Shown one piece after another: positions 25,652-33,022 of a DNA stretch of 64,000 nt (position 1 is the first letter of the stretch; the number at the start of each line of letters is the position of its first letter). The notes beneath the pieces were generated by a model. It made no database searches. It saw only the letters and a program-made list of their open reading frames with translations, and was not told the origin of the DNA. Origin of the DNA: Flavobacteriales bacterium UBA7666 (GTDB lineage Bacteria; Bacteroidota; Bacteroidia; Flavobacteriales_D; Crocinitomicaceae); NCBI GenBank assembly GCA_002483265.1, contig DLHO01000004.1, forward strand, positions 62,001 through 126,000. Reading direction: 5' to 3'. A program made the translations under genes and the position numbers.

Positions 25652-26668
25652 ATGATTTTGGTAACCGGATCAACTGGACTTCTCGGATCACACGTAGTGG
25701 TTGAACTACTTCATAAAGGTTATGAGGTAAGAGCATTATTTCGTAAGGAAGCGAGAAAGCAGGTTATTTACCGCTTATTGGACTTCTATTATCCGCAAGA
25801 GAAAGAACGACTGCTTCAGAAATTGAATTGGTTTCAAGGAAATGTGCTCGATCTGACAGATGTGGAGGATTCCCTTGTAGGGATTTCAAAAGTAGTTCAT
25901 TGCGCAGCCCATGTTTCATTTCATCGAAGAGATTTTAATCTGCTGTTCAAAGTGAATAGAAGAGGAACCGCCAATATGGTCAATTTCGCTTTATGTTCAG
26001 AAGTGAATCAATTTATTCATGTTTCTTCAACTGCTGCAGTGGGAGGTGATTCTCAATTTACAGATGGCTTGAAGCGCGAAACAAACTTGTGGAATCCGAA
26101 TGATGAGGTAAGTGGTTATTCGCTTTCTAAATTCAGTGCGGAAAAGGAAGTTTGGAGAGCAAAAGAAGAAGGATTGTCGGTTTCCATCGTTAATCCAAGT
26201 GTGATGTTTGGTCCCGGATCTTGGGAGGAAAGTTCCCTGAAAATTTTCAGAACCCTTCACCAAGGATTGAAATACTACACGAAAGGTTCCAACGCATTTG
26301 TGGATGTTCGGGATGTCACCGCTTTGATTTTAAAACTCATTGAAACGGAAAAAACTGGAGAGCGTTATTTAGTGACAGGCTCAAATGTGAAATTCAAAGA
26401 GTTGTTTGATCAGATCAGTAAACAATTGAATGTAAAAGCACCGTATAAATTGGCAGGGCCATTTTTAACCGGCTTGGCTTGGAGGTTGTCCGGTATTTTG
26501 TGCCGAATTCAAGGAACAAGACCAACGATTACAAAAGAAAGCGCAAGAAGTTCACAAAATGATTCCAAATTCTCCAATGAAAAATTACTGCGCGATTTCC
26601 CTGATTTTGAATTTACAAAATTGGAAGATACGATAGAGGTGACAATCAAAGGACGAATGGATCTTTAG
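25652..26668 (+). CDS. NAD(P)-dependent epimerase/dehydratase (extended SDR)
   Basis: 338 aa. The nucleotide-binding motif V-T-G-S-T-G-L-L-G is at the N-terminus, and a catalytic Tyr-Lys pair sits in G-Y-S-L-S-K-F. It resembles dihydroflavonol-4-reductase/3-beta-HSD-like SDRs rather than sugar-nucleotide epimerases. The substrate is unknown. It is single and lies between two copies of a dispersed repeat. It converges with engB, and the repeat between them may end both transcripts. Confidence 0.8.
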   Translation: MILVTGSTGLLGSHVVVELLHKGYEVRALFRKEARKQVIYRLLDFYYPQEKERLLQKLNWFQGNVLDLTDVEDSLVGISKVVHCAAHVSFHRRDFNLLFKVNRRGTANMVNFALCSEVNQFIHVSSTAAVGGDSQFTDGLKRETNLWNPNDEVSGYSLSKFSAEKEVWRAKEEGLSVSIVNPSVMFGPGSWEESSLKIFRTLHQGLKYYTKGSNAFVDVRDVTALILKLIETEKTGERYLVTGSNVKFKELFDQISKQLNVKAPYKLAGPFLTGLAWRLSGILCRIQGTRPTITKESARSSQNDSKFSNEKLLRDFPDFEFTKLEDTIEVTIKGRMDL

Positions 26669-26682
26669 AATTCAAAAAAGTT

Positions 26683-26731
26683 ACTTCGACTCCACTGCGC
26701 CTATGCTATAGCTTTAGCGCAAGCATTCAGT
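26683..26731 (-). repeat. 49-bp dispersed repeat, copy 2 (inverted), between convergent genes
   Basis: The reverse complement is identical over 49 bp to copy 1 at 24736-24784. It is bordered by AATTCAAAAAAG on the left and CTTTTTTTGAATT on the right, which also pair. It sits in the 98-bp gap between the ends of the SDR gene and engB. The hairpin plus flanking A/T runs could act as a two-way terminator. Confidence 0.8.
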
Positions 26732-26766
26732 CACCTTTTTTTGAATTTTGAATTCATATTTTTGAA

Positions 26767-27378
26767 TTATTTCTTGCTTTCAGCCAGGTCGAAATTAATC
26801 TGTTCAATATAATTCAGGATTTTTTCGCGTCCAAATTTAGATTCGGCGGAAGACGTGAATACCGGTGGCAATGCCTCCCAGTACTTCAACATTTCTTTTT
26901 TATAGGCAGCTAAATTTTTCTGCAGTGCAGAACTGGATAATTTGTCAATTTTCGTGAAAACGATTGAAAAAGGAAGTTGCTGTTCTGCACACCAAGTCAT
27001 GAATTCGATATCAATTTTTTGAGGCTCTAAGCGCGAATCAATTAATACAAACGTATTAATTAACATCTCTCTTCTTGTAAGGAACTCAGAAATGAATTTT
27101 TCCCATTGGTTTCTGCTCGATTTAGACGCTTTTGCATACCCATATCCGGGTAAATCCACCAAATACCATTCGTTATTGATCAAAAAGTGGTTGATTAATT
27201 GCGTTTTCCCCGGTCTTCCCGAAGTTTTCGCCATGTCCTTTTTCTCCACCAACATGTTAATCAAAGAAGATTTTCCAACATTCGACCGTCCGATAAATGC
27301 ATATTCCGGTTTCCCGTCTGTTGGACAAAGTTTAATGTCGGTATTACTGATAATAAATTTTGCTTCTTTGATATTCAT
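26767..27378 (-). CDS. engB: Ribosome biogenesis GTPase EngB/YsxC
   Basis: 203 aa, normal length. GTPase motifs: G1 G-R-S-N-V-G-K-S-S at 30-38, G2 T-S-G-R-P-G-K-T, G3 D-L-P-G-Y-G-Y-A and G4 T-K-I-D-K. EngB helps assemble the 50S subunit. A TAACTTTG -7 box lies at 27398-27405 (minus strand). A short degenerate copy of its 5' end lies at 28332-28386. Confidence 0.95.
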   Translation of the reverse strand: MNIKEAKFIISNTDIKLCPTDGKPEYAFIGRSNVGKSSLINMLVEKKDMAKTSGRPGKTQLINHFLINNEWYLVDLPGYGYAKASKSSRNQWEKFISEFLTRREMLINTFVLIDSRLEPQKIDIEFMTWCAEQQLPFSIVFTKIDKLSSSALQKNLAAYKKEMLKYWEALPPVFTSSAESKFGREKILNYIEQINFDLAESKK

Positions 27379-27397
27379 TACTTACTGTATTTGGCTG

Positions 27398-27405
27398 CAA
27401 AGTTA
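27398..27405 (-). promoter_or_regulatory. -7 box upstream of engB
   Basis: On the minus strand, TAACTTTG matches TAnnTTTG and ends 19 nt before the engB ATG. No clear -33 TTG was found. Confidence 0.45.
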
Positions 27406-27478
27406 CGAGAATTTACTCTTAATCCTCATTCTCATTCTGTTTCTCATTCGGAAGTAATAAAATACGTCATATGAAGTA

Positions 27479-27509
27479 TTGAATGATTAGCATGACTGAG
27501 ATAAGTTTG
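27479..27509 (+). promoter_or_regulatory. Promoter of the lipoprotein gene at 27533
   Basis: TTG at 27479-27481, a 20-bp spacer, and TAAGTTTG at 27502-27509. The start would be near 27515, leaving a short leader before the ATG at 27533. Confidence 0.65.
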
Positions 27510-27532
27510 CAGTAACCAATTAATTGATTCCT

Positions 27533-28267
27533 ATGAAAAATTCAAAAACAACCTTATTTGTTTTACTGTGTTCACTGAGTATGCTCGTATCATCATGTAA
27601 AAAAGAAGATTTGATTCCTGAAGAACCAACACCAGCTCCGGTAAATACACCAACAGGAAGCACTACTCCTGTGCCAACAGGTGCAGATGGGGTTATGTGG
27701 GCAATCCGGTCTACAAGTTCGGTTCAAGGCTTTACTATCGACATTGGGACGGCAGTCGGAATTTTCATGAACGGAACAACCGATTTGGTAAATGTGGGAA
27801 CTGTTTCTGTGAATTCAAATAACCTGACAGCATCCTCTAATAATGCTTATACCTTTACTCCAAGCCAAACAATGCCAACAGGATTGGATTTTTCATCTTC
27901 TACCAATTGGTCTGTAGCAGGCGGAAACGGACATGCGGCATTTACATATGACGCAAGTTCTTTAGTCTTTCCTTCAGGTTCCGCAATTACAAGTTCAGCT
28001 ACAGTTACAAAAGCAAATGGATACACGCTTACTTGTTCCAGTGTTTCAGGGGCAGATTCAACCTTGTTCCTAATAGGAAATGTATCGAAAACAGTGAGTG
28101 GAAGTTCTAATTCTTGTACCTTCTCTTCTTCTGAGTTGAGTGGTTTGAGTGCCGGTTCTTCCGTGGTAATGATCGTACCTTACAAATTAATGCAGGCAAC
28201 TATAAACGGGAAGAATTACTATTTCGGTAAAGAACGCGTCAATCAATTGGCTGTAACAATCGAATAA
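27533..28267 (+). CDS. Predicted lipoprotein with Ser/Thr-rich beta domain
   Basis: 244 aa. The signal peptide ends in L-V-S-S-C-K-K-E-D, a lipobox typical of Bacteroidota lipoproteins. A Pro/Thr linker (about 30-50, E-E-P-T-P-A-P-V-N-T-P) leads to a low-complexity Ser/Thr/Asn beta domain. The ATG at 27533 starts the signal peptide; a TTG 9 bp upstream is less likely. It has its own promoter and terminator, so it is a single-gene unit. Function unknown; surface location is plausible. Confidence 0.75.
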   Translation: MKNSKTTLFVLLCSLSMLVSSCKKEDLIPEEPTPAPVNTPTGSTTPVPTGADGVMWAIRSTSSVQGFTIDIGTAVGIFMNGTTDLVNVGTVSVNSNNLTASSNNAYTFTPSQTMPTGLDFSSSTNWSVAGGNGHAAFTYDASSLVFPSGSAITSSATVTKANGYTLTCSSVSGADSTLFLIGNVSKTVSGSSNSCTFSSSELSGLSAGSSVVMIVPYKLMQATINGKNYYFGKERVNQLAVTIE

Positions 28268-28289
28268 TTAAAACCAAAACCAACCTGTG

Positions 28290-28317
28290 ACGTGGGAGAC
28301 TTCTTCCACGTTTTTTT
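28290..28317 (+). terminator. Intrinsic terminator of the lipoprotein gene
   Basis: Arms ACGTGG and CCACGT enclose a 10-nt loop. The last T of the stem opens a run of seven T. It lies 22 bp after the stop at 28267. Confidence 0.8.
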
Positions 28318-28323
28318 ATTTCT

Positions 28324-28386
28324 AAGTTTTGGAAGAACAAAGTTTTCCGGATTACTGATGATGAATTTGGCGTCCTTGATAATCAT
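28324..28386 (-). pseudogene. Degenerate fragment of an engB 5' end
   Basis: Read from 28386 on the minus strand, the first codons give M-I-I-K-D-A-K-F-I-I-S-N-P. The intact engB at 27378 begins M-N-I-K-E-A-K-F-I-I-S-N-T. About 50 bp align with roughly three quarters identity and a small gap, then the similarity stops at the terminator. This is a short duplicated or leftover piece with no GTPase motif. Confidence 0.6.
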
Positions 28387-28458
28387 TGTTCTTGCATTTG
28401 CTTGAAATAGTTATCAGAATTATTCCACTTCACCTCAAAGAAATACTTCATCTGCATT

Positions 28459-28490
28459 ATTGACTGCTTTTCAAAAGCCCTGTATGTTTG
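28459..28490 (+). promoter_or_regulatory. Promoter of the lipoprotein gene at 28513
   Basis: ATTG at 28459-28462, a 20-bp spacer, and TATGTTTG at 28483-28490 match the Bacteroidota consensus. The start would be near 28496, with a short leader before 28513. Confidence 0.65.
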
Positions 28491-28512
28491 CGGGAACTTA
28501 AAATGAAGACAA

Positions 28513-29013
28513 ATGAAACAAGTGAATTTAATACTGATTGTAACCTTATTACTGGTTATTGTTTCTTGTAAAAAAGAAGGATGTACCGATTCTGCTGCAA
28601 GTAATTATAATGAGGAAGCGAAGAAAGACGATGGATCATGTACTTATCTTCCAGTGATCCAGACTGGTTTTTCCTGGAAGGAAGATGGTGGTTTAGAAAT
28701 AGTTGCAGATAGTGCATTTTGGACAACCGGGTCATGGGGAACAGGAATTCGTGCTTATAAAGGAGGGATGGCTAATTTCTTTGAGATTAACTGGCAGGGA
28801 GCAAATAATAATTTAGTGGGTAGTAAAACGCTAGATCCCACTTATGGATTTACTTTCTTGAAAAATTCTGATACCTACACAGGAACAAGTGGTCAGGCAC
28901 TCGAAATAACAGCTGTTTCAGGTAATAGTATTTCCGGGAATTTTTCAGTACCTGTGACTGGAGGGACAATTTCCACTATTACGGGAACCTTTACATCGAT
29001 TAACAAAAAATAG
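28513..29013 (+). CDS. Predicted lipoprotein with Cys/Asp/Asn motif
   Basis: 166 aa. The signal peptide ends in V-I-V-S-C-K-K-E, a lipobox. Directly after it comes C-T-D-S-A-A-S-N-Y-N-E-E-A, then K-K-D-D-G-S-C-T-Y, a small Cys-flanked Asp/Asn motif frequent near the N-terminus of Bacteroidota lipoproteins. The remainder (about 50-166) is Gly/Thr-rich and looks beta-structured. It has its own promoter, and the hairpin at 29102-29127 ends its transcript. Function unknown. Confidence 0.75.
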   Translation: MKQVNLILIVTLLLVIVSCKKEGCTDSAASNYNEEAKKDDGSCTYLPVIQTGFSWKEDGGLEIVADSAFWTTGSWGTGIRAYKGGMANFFEINWQGANNNLVGSKTLDPTYGFTFLKNSDTYTGTSGQALEITAVSGNSISGNFSVPVTGGTISTITGTFTSINKK

Positions 29014-29101
29014 ATTATTCATTCATTGATATCAATGGTTTGAATGGAATCAGCAGTATAAAATCAGTGGTAGAAATAAAACCCCTGATCAAACAATGGG
29101 A

Positions 29102-29127
29102 GCATGAAATTTATTTCGTGCTTTTTT
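29102..29127 (+). terminator. Intrinsic terminator that covers a false start of the next gene
   Basis: Arms GCATGAAA and TTTCGTGC (one wobble pair) around a TTTA loop are followed by six T. It lies 89 bp after the lipoprotein stop. An ATG that opens the following reading frame (29104) falls inside the first arm, so it is unlikely to be the real start. Confidence 0.75.
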
Positions 29128-29143
29128 ATTATCGGTGAACGCG

Positions 29144-29151
29144 TACCTTTG
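29144..29151 (+). promoter_or_regulatory. -7 box of the pseudouridine synthase gene
   Basis: TACCTTTG matches TAnnTTTG and lies just after the terminator hairpin. The start would be near 29157, which supports the GTG at 29170 as the translation start. Confidence 0.5.
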
Positions 29152-29169
29152 CTATTCAATTTAAATCAG

Positions 29170-29835
29170 GTGGAATTAGTATATGAAGATGAGCACTGTT
29201 TGGTAGTTTGCAAACCGAATAACCTCATTGTGCATCATTCGTATTACGCACGAAACATCGAAGAAACTTCTTTGACAGATCTCATTCGCGAACAAGGCTG
29301 GGAAGAGGCTTGTCCGGTACATCGCCTGGATCGAAAAACTTCCGGCTTACTACTTTTCGCTAAGAAAGCAGGGTGGGTAGCTGATTTTCAGCAGTTATTT
29401 GAGAATGGAGCTATCGAGAAGAAATATTTAGCACTTCTGCGCGGTCATTTGGAAGCCGAAGGAGAAATTGATTCTCCGGTAAAGAATGATCGGGGAAACT
29501 ACAAAGAAGCGAAAACCCTTTTCAAATGTTTGGAGCATTTTGAGCGTGATTATGTGATCCCGCCTTACGAAAAGCAGCGATACAGCTTAGTGGAATTAAT
29601 TCCGCTTACGGGGAGAATGCATCAATTGCGGATTCATGCCAATAAAATGGCACATCCAATCATCAATGATCCCAAATATGGAAACCGACACCATAATCAT
29701 TACTTCCAAAATGAATTGGGAATAGAAGAGTTATTCTTACATGCGCATAGTTTGAAATTCCAACAGCCTTTTACAAACGAACTAATCGAGTTGGAAGAAC
29801 CTTTGCCGGCTTTCTGGAAAAAATTTTTGGATTGA
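29170..29835 (+). CDS. RluA-family pseudouridine synthase, TruC-like
   Basis: 221 aa from GTG 29170. The catalytic motif H-R-L-D-R-K-T-S-G holds the Asp at about residue 54. The N-terminus V-E-L-V-Y-E-D-E-H, then C-K-P-N-N-L-I-V-H-H-S, matches TruC, which modifies U65 of tRNA. Later family motifs are L-T-G-R-M-H-Q-L-R-I-H and P-I-I-N-D-P-K-Y-G. The frame is open back to an ATG at 29104, but that ATG is inside a terminator hairpin and upstream of a good -7 box. Translation from 29170 also gives the family's usual N-terminus. Confidence 0.85.
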   Translation: MELVYEDEHCLVVCKPNNLIVHHSYYARNIEETSLTDLIREQGWEEACPVHRLDRKTSGLLLFAKKAGWVADFQQLFENGAIEKKYLALLRGHLEAEGEIDSPVKNDRGNYKEAKTLFKCLEHFERDYVIPPYEKQRYSLVELIPLTGRMHQLRIHANKMAHPIINDPKYGNRHHNHYFQNELGIEELFLHAHSLKFQQPFTNELIELEEPLPAFWKKFLD

Positions 29836-29851
29836 AGATTCGTTTTTGTCA

Positions 29852-29905
29852 CTTCGAGTAATTCTGACCGGAACAGGGTTCAGTGTCAGGAATGTATCGA
29901 GAAGG
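29852..29905. repeat. Imperfect palindromic element after the pseudouridine synthase gene
   Basis: Arms ACTTCGAGTA-ATTC-TGAC and GTCAGGAATGTATCGAGAAG pair with bulges. A central GAAC-AGG-GTTC hairpin sits between them. It lies 17 bp after the stop codon. The form is that of a dispersed REP-like palindrome, but no other copy was seen in this window. Confidence 0.55.
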
Positions 29906-29913
29906 GTCAAAGG

Positions 29914-29944
29914 AAAAAGCCCCAACACTGCTGCCGGGGCTTTT
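29914..29944. terminator. Strong two-way intrinsic terminator
   Basis: AAAAAGCCCC and GGGGCTTTT enclose a 12-nt loop. It has T runs on both strands, four on plus and five on minus. It may end the pseudouridine synthase transcript on the plus strand, and transcripts arriving from the right on the minus strand. Confidence 0.8.
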
Positions 29945-29945
29945 C

Positions 29946-30240
29946 TACTACAACTTAACCTAACTAACTCTTGCGTAAGAGTATCTTGAAGACTTGCTAT
30001 TTTGCGCTATTTGAATAGCAAGCACTCCATATCTTTTCAATTGTGTTCTTTTTTATTGAATCGACTGGAATATTTTAAAAATCTCCCAGTCGTTTCAGTC
30101 TTTTAAAGTCATCCAATACCTGTCAGACAGTGCTCCTGTTTCCTTGACAAACGGTTTGCCTGAATCAGTTTTCTGACTCCTTGCGAATAGTGTTACTACG
30201 AAAGTAGTTACTTAATAGCGTCTGTGCAACCGTATAAATA
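29946..30240. other. Hairpin-rich non-coding region, candidate structured RNA
   Basis: No reading frame of note lies here. Clear hairpins, given on the plus strand: CTCTT-GCGT-AAGAG (29968-29981); CTTGCTATT with AATAGCAAG (29993-30022); TGAATCGACTGG with CCAGTCGTTTCA (30057-30096, one mismatch); CAAACGGTTTG; TCAG-TTTT-CTGA; and GTTACTAC-GAAA-GTAGTTAC with a GNRA loop. The region lies between convergent genes (pseudouridine synthase and DUF1353 gene) and ends on the left at a strong terminator. It could be a free-standing small RNA, with 6S-like RNA as one possibility, or long 3' ends. No tmRNA, RNase P or SRP signature was recognised. Strand is uncertain. Confidence 0.4.
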
Positions 30241-30284
30241 CTGAAAGTGAAAATGTGGTTTTCCGCAAGTAAATCGATTTTGTA

Positions 30285-30827
30285 TCAGATGATTTGATGG
30301 ACTTTTTGCTCAAGTTCCTGAAAACTAATTGTATCCAGCTGATTCTCCAATTCACCGTAAGTTTGATCAAATTTTAACTGAATAAGAATATCTTCCGGGA
30401 TTGTCTCGATGTTGTCGAAAGATTTCATTTGGTAATTTCTTAAAATAGTCTGTGATTTACTCGCCCAGGAACCAATGGTTACACCGATGTAAAGAATTCC
30501 TGCAAATCTTTTGGTGCAGCCTCCGTGAATACACGCTTCATAAAACATTTTATCAGCAGCTCGTCTGGCTTGGTGACTTATGGGTTCGGGATTGGTTCCC
30601 TCTCCAACAAAATAATCATGAATAATGGATGCATAACGGTAAGGCCCTACATAAGGACAACCAATTATACTCCATAAAGGTTTTGGGATAGTTGCCCCAT
30701 TTAAAAAACTTCCTTTTGGTGCTAGCCAGGTCTTTCCCGAACCATCAATAAAGCCAAAATCTTCCATTAGCTCCATGTCTCTTTCGCCATCCCAAAGAGT
30801 AAGGGGAGTTCCGATGAATTGTTCCAT
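30285..30827 (-). CDS. DUF1353-domain protein
   Basis: 180 aa, no signal peptide. The core G-F-I-D-G-S-G, then P-K-G-S-F-L-N-G-A-T-I-P, Y-A-S-I-I-H-D-Y-F and A-D-K-M-F-Y-E-A is characteristic of DUF1353, a family found in phages and bacteria with unknown function. The H-D pair and the N-G-A-S/T-I-P motif are conserved in the family and could form an active site, which is inference. It diverges from mraZ across a 294-bp spacer and points toward the hairpin-rich region. Confidence 0.75.
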   Translation of the reverse strand: MEQFIGTPLTLWDGERDMELMEDFGFIDGSGKTWLAPKGSFLNGATIPKPLWSIIGCPYVGPYRYASIIHDYFVGEGTNPEPISHQARRAADKMFYEACIHGGCTKRFAGILYIGVTIGSWASKSQTILRNYQMKSFDNIETIPEDILIQLKFDQTYGELENQLDTISFQELEQKVHQII

Positions 30828-30949
30828 AACAAATAGTGTTTAGTTCTCTAAAACTATGAAAATAAACGGATAAGAATGCTTTTCTGGCATTTCTTTCTTG
30901 GTTTAATAAAACAAGTAAAAAGTACTATTTTTCCACAATTTTTCATTAG

Positions 30950-30966
30950 TTACCACTTTTTACCAC
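30950..30966 (-). promoter_or_regulatory. Distal inverted MraZ-box-like site
   Basis: On the minus strand it reads GTGGTAAAAAGTGGTAA, which equals the core of the site just before mraZ (31073-31088) except for the last bases. The two lie about 120 bp apart in opposite orientation, on the DUF1353 side of the divergent spacer. Confidence 0.55.
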
Positions 30967-31062
30967 TAACATATAAAACGATAAAAATTCAGTAAAAGCA
31001 GGAGTTTTATATAATTTGTTGTAACCTTGTGTACGTTGATTACGTTAGAAGTTATCAACAAA

Positions 31063-31088
31063 GTGTAATTAGGTGGTAAAAAGTGGGT
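31063..31088 (+). promoter_or_regulatory. MraZ box array in front of mraZ
   Basis: Three hexamers repeat with a 10-bp period: GTGTAA (31063), GTGGTA (31073) and GTGGGT (31083), spaced by 4 nt. This fits the TGGGN-type direct repeats bound by MraZ in other bacteria. A -7-like TAATTTTA (31098-31105, one mismatch) follows directly, so MraZ binding would block its own promoter and that of the dcw cluster. The rest of the 294-bp spacer (30828-31121) is AT-rich with no gene. Confidence 0.65.
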
Positions 31089-31121
31089 GATTCTCCCTAA
31101 TTTTACCCATTATTAATAGCT

Positions 31122-31583
31122 ATGGCTGGACTTGTCGGAGAATTTGAAGTAAAACTGGATGGAAAAGGAAGATTCCTCTTCCCGGCTGGTTTGCGCAAAC
31201 AACTCTCTCCGGAAGCTCAGGAACAATTCATGTTGAATAAAGGCTTTGAGGAATGTTTGACACTGTATCCCATGAACGAATGGGAAAAGTTGTCAGTGAA
31301 ACTGTCGAAGCTGAATTTGTTTAAACCACAGAACCGTATGTTCTACCGTTTGTTCCATCAGGGAGCAAAACAAATCGCGCTGGATAATGCCGGTCGCGTT
31401 TTGATTCCGGTAATGCACATGGAGCGGGTTGGTTTGGATAAAGATGTAATGCTGATTGCATACAACGACCGAATTGAGATCTGGGACAAGTCTAAGTACT
31501 TCCAACTAATTGATGGAAACATGGCTGATTTTGCTGATTTGGCAGATGAAGTAATGGGTGATTTGGGGAATGATGACGAATAA
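31122..31583 (+). CDS. mraZ: Transcriptional regulator MraZ
   Basis: 153 aa with two AbrB-like half domains. The first has the F-E-V-K-L-D-G-K-G-R-F-L-F-P-A-G-L-R motif (about 7-25). The second has I-A-L-D-N-A-G-R-V-L-I-P (about 84-97). MraZ is the autorepressor of the division/cell-wall operon and starts the cluster here. Its boxes lie upstream (31063-31088). It overlaps rsmH by about 14 bp, which is usual for this pair. Confidence 0.95.
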   Translation: MAGLVGEFEVKLDGKGRFLFPAGLRKQLSPEAQEQFMLNKGFEECLTLYPMNEWEKLSVKLSKLNLFKPQNRMFYRLFHQGAKQIALDNAGRVLIPVMHMERVGLDKDVMLIAYNDRIEIWDKSKYFQLIDGNMADFADLADEVMGDLGNDDE

Positions 31584-32499
31584 CGATGCTGCATACCACG
31601 TGCCTGTCATGTTGCAGGAGTGTCTGGATGGATTAGCAATTAATCCGGATGGAATTTATGTTGATGTTACCTTTGGTGGTGGAGGTCATTCCCGTGCAAT
31701 CTTCGAAAAACTTTCTTCTAAAGGGCAATTGATCGTTTTTGATCAGGATCCGGATGCCAGAGCGAATGCTTGGGAGGCTCCTAATTTCCATTTTGTGGCT
31801 GCCAACTTCGCTTTCCTGAAAAATCACTTACGTGTTCTTGGTTTTCCTTTGGTGGACGGAATTCTTGCTGACTTAGGTGTTTCATCTCATCAGTTTGACG
31901 ATGCGAAGCGAGGTTTTTCCATTCGCTCCAATGAGGTTTTGGATATGCGTATGAATCAGGCCGGGGATTTTACGGCTGCGAAAATTGTGCAGACATATGA
32001 TGAAGAGCAGTTGGCTGCAATCTTCAGAAAATACGGGGAATTGGATCATCCTTTCAAAACGGCTGTTGAATTAGTCAAAGCACGAAATAAATCGAAAATC
32101 AAAACAACAGGTGAGCTGATGGAGGCTTTGATGCCGGTTGCTCCGAAGTTTAAGGATCATAAGTTTTTTGCGCAGGTGTTCCAGGCGCTTCGTATTGAGG
32201 TGAATCAGGAGATGGATGTGTTGGAGAAGTTTCTTTTGCAAACAGCTGAAGTTCTAAAGCCGGAAGGTCGATTGGTGGCTATGTCTTATCATTCTCTGGA
32301 AGATCGTTTGGTGAAAAACCTGATGAAACGCGGGAATCTGGATGGCTCAATTGAGAAGGATTTCTTCGGAAAGGTGTTAAAGCCTTTTGAGGAAATAAAT
32401 AGAAAGCCGATTCTTCCAAGTGAAGAAGAAATTCAGCAAAATACACGAGCGCGTAGTGCGAAGTTGAGAATCGCTAAAAGAGTAGCCGATGGAAAATGA
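31570..32499 (+). CDS. rsmH: 16S rRNA (cytosine1402-N4) methyltransferase
   Basis: 309 aa. The SAM site Y-V-D-V-T-F-G-G-G-G-H-S-R-A-I is near residue 30. The family block D-G-I-L-A-D-L-G-V-S-S-H-Q-F-D is near 95. Its end has the usual basic tail N-T-R-A-R-S-A-K-L-R. It methylates C1402 of 16S rRNA. The start was taken as ATG 31570 (31573 is also ATG); both overlap mraZ. Its end overlaps ftsL by 11 bp. Confidence 0.93.
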   Translation: MMTNNDAAYHVPVMLQECLDGLAINPDGIYVDVTFGGGGHSRAIFEKLSSKGQLIVFDQDPDARANAWEAPNFHFVAANFAFLKNHLRVLGFPLVDGILADLGVSSHQFDDAKRGFSIRSNEVLDMRMNQAGDFTAAKIVQTYDEEQLAAIFRKYGELDHPFKTAVELVKARNKSKIKTTGELMEALMPVAPKFKDHKFFAQVFQALRIEVNQEMDVLEKFLLQTAEVLKPEGRLVAMSYHSLEDRLVKNLMKRGNLDGSIEKDFFGKVLKPFEEINRKPILPSEEEIQQNTRARSAKLRIAKRVADGK

Positions 32500-33022
32500 G
32501 TACAGAGAACGAGAGGATGTGAATCCAATGGACGCTGTACGGGGTAAATCATCCCGCGAAAAGTATTCCACGGAAATGCCGAAGGAAAAGGCTAAGGTTA
32601 AGAAAGAATCGGTGAAGAAAACGGCTGAAAAACCAAAAGTGGAAAACAGTTCGAATCCGAAGGCTAAAGTTAAGCCGGCTGCTGCTGCAAAGCCGCGTCG
32701 ACAAAATATTTTGATTCAGGTGTTGAATGGGGAAATCCTGACACGGGATTTTGTATTGAACAATCTGACTTTCATTTTCTTCATTCTATTGCTGTTGATG
32801 TTAATGGTTGCGAAAGGATACTACGGAAAACAATTGCAAAAGGACATTACAGATCTACAGGCAGATGTAGATGCGCAAACTGCCGAATACATTGAGAACA
32901 AAGCGAGATTAGAAGAATCGACTTCACGTTATCGCTTGGTTCAGGCATTGGAGAAAAGAGGGTTGAAAGAAACGGTTAATCCGGTGAAAGTGATACGATT
33001 AAAACGAAAAGATAATGAGTGA
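32489..33022 (+). CDS. ftsL: FtsL-like division protein
   Basis: 177 aa. A long, basic, Lys/Pro-rich cytoplasmic part (1-75) comes first. One transmembrane helix follows (about 90-108, N-L-T-F-I-F-F-I-L-L-L-L-M-L-M-V-A-K-G). A periplasmic coiled coil (about 112-160) closes the chain. This is the bitopic layout of FtsL, placed as usual between rsmH and ftsI. The extended N-terminal tail is longer than in E. coli FtsL (121 aa total), as often in Bacteroidota. It overlaps both neighbours by about 8-11 bp. Confidence 0.85.
   Translation: MENEYREREDVNPMDAVRGKSSREKYSTEMPKEKAKVKKESVKKTAEKPKVENSSNPKAKVKPAAAAKPRRQNILIQVLNGEILTRDFVLNNLTFIFFILLLLMLMVAKGYYGKQLQKDITDLQADVDAQTAEYIENKARLEESTSRYRLVQALEKRGLKETVNPVKVIRLKRKDNE

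Noticed and set aside
29946..30240. tmRNA, RNase P RNA or SRP RNA
   Set aside because: None of their conserved core sequences was found on either strand.
31051..31060. GTTATCAACA, similar to a DnaA box, upstream of mraZ
   Set aside because: It has a mismatch to TTATCCACA and no cluster of further boxes or AT-rich unwinding region nearby, so it is not evidence for an origin.
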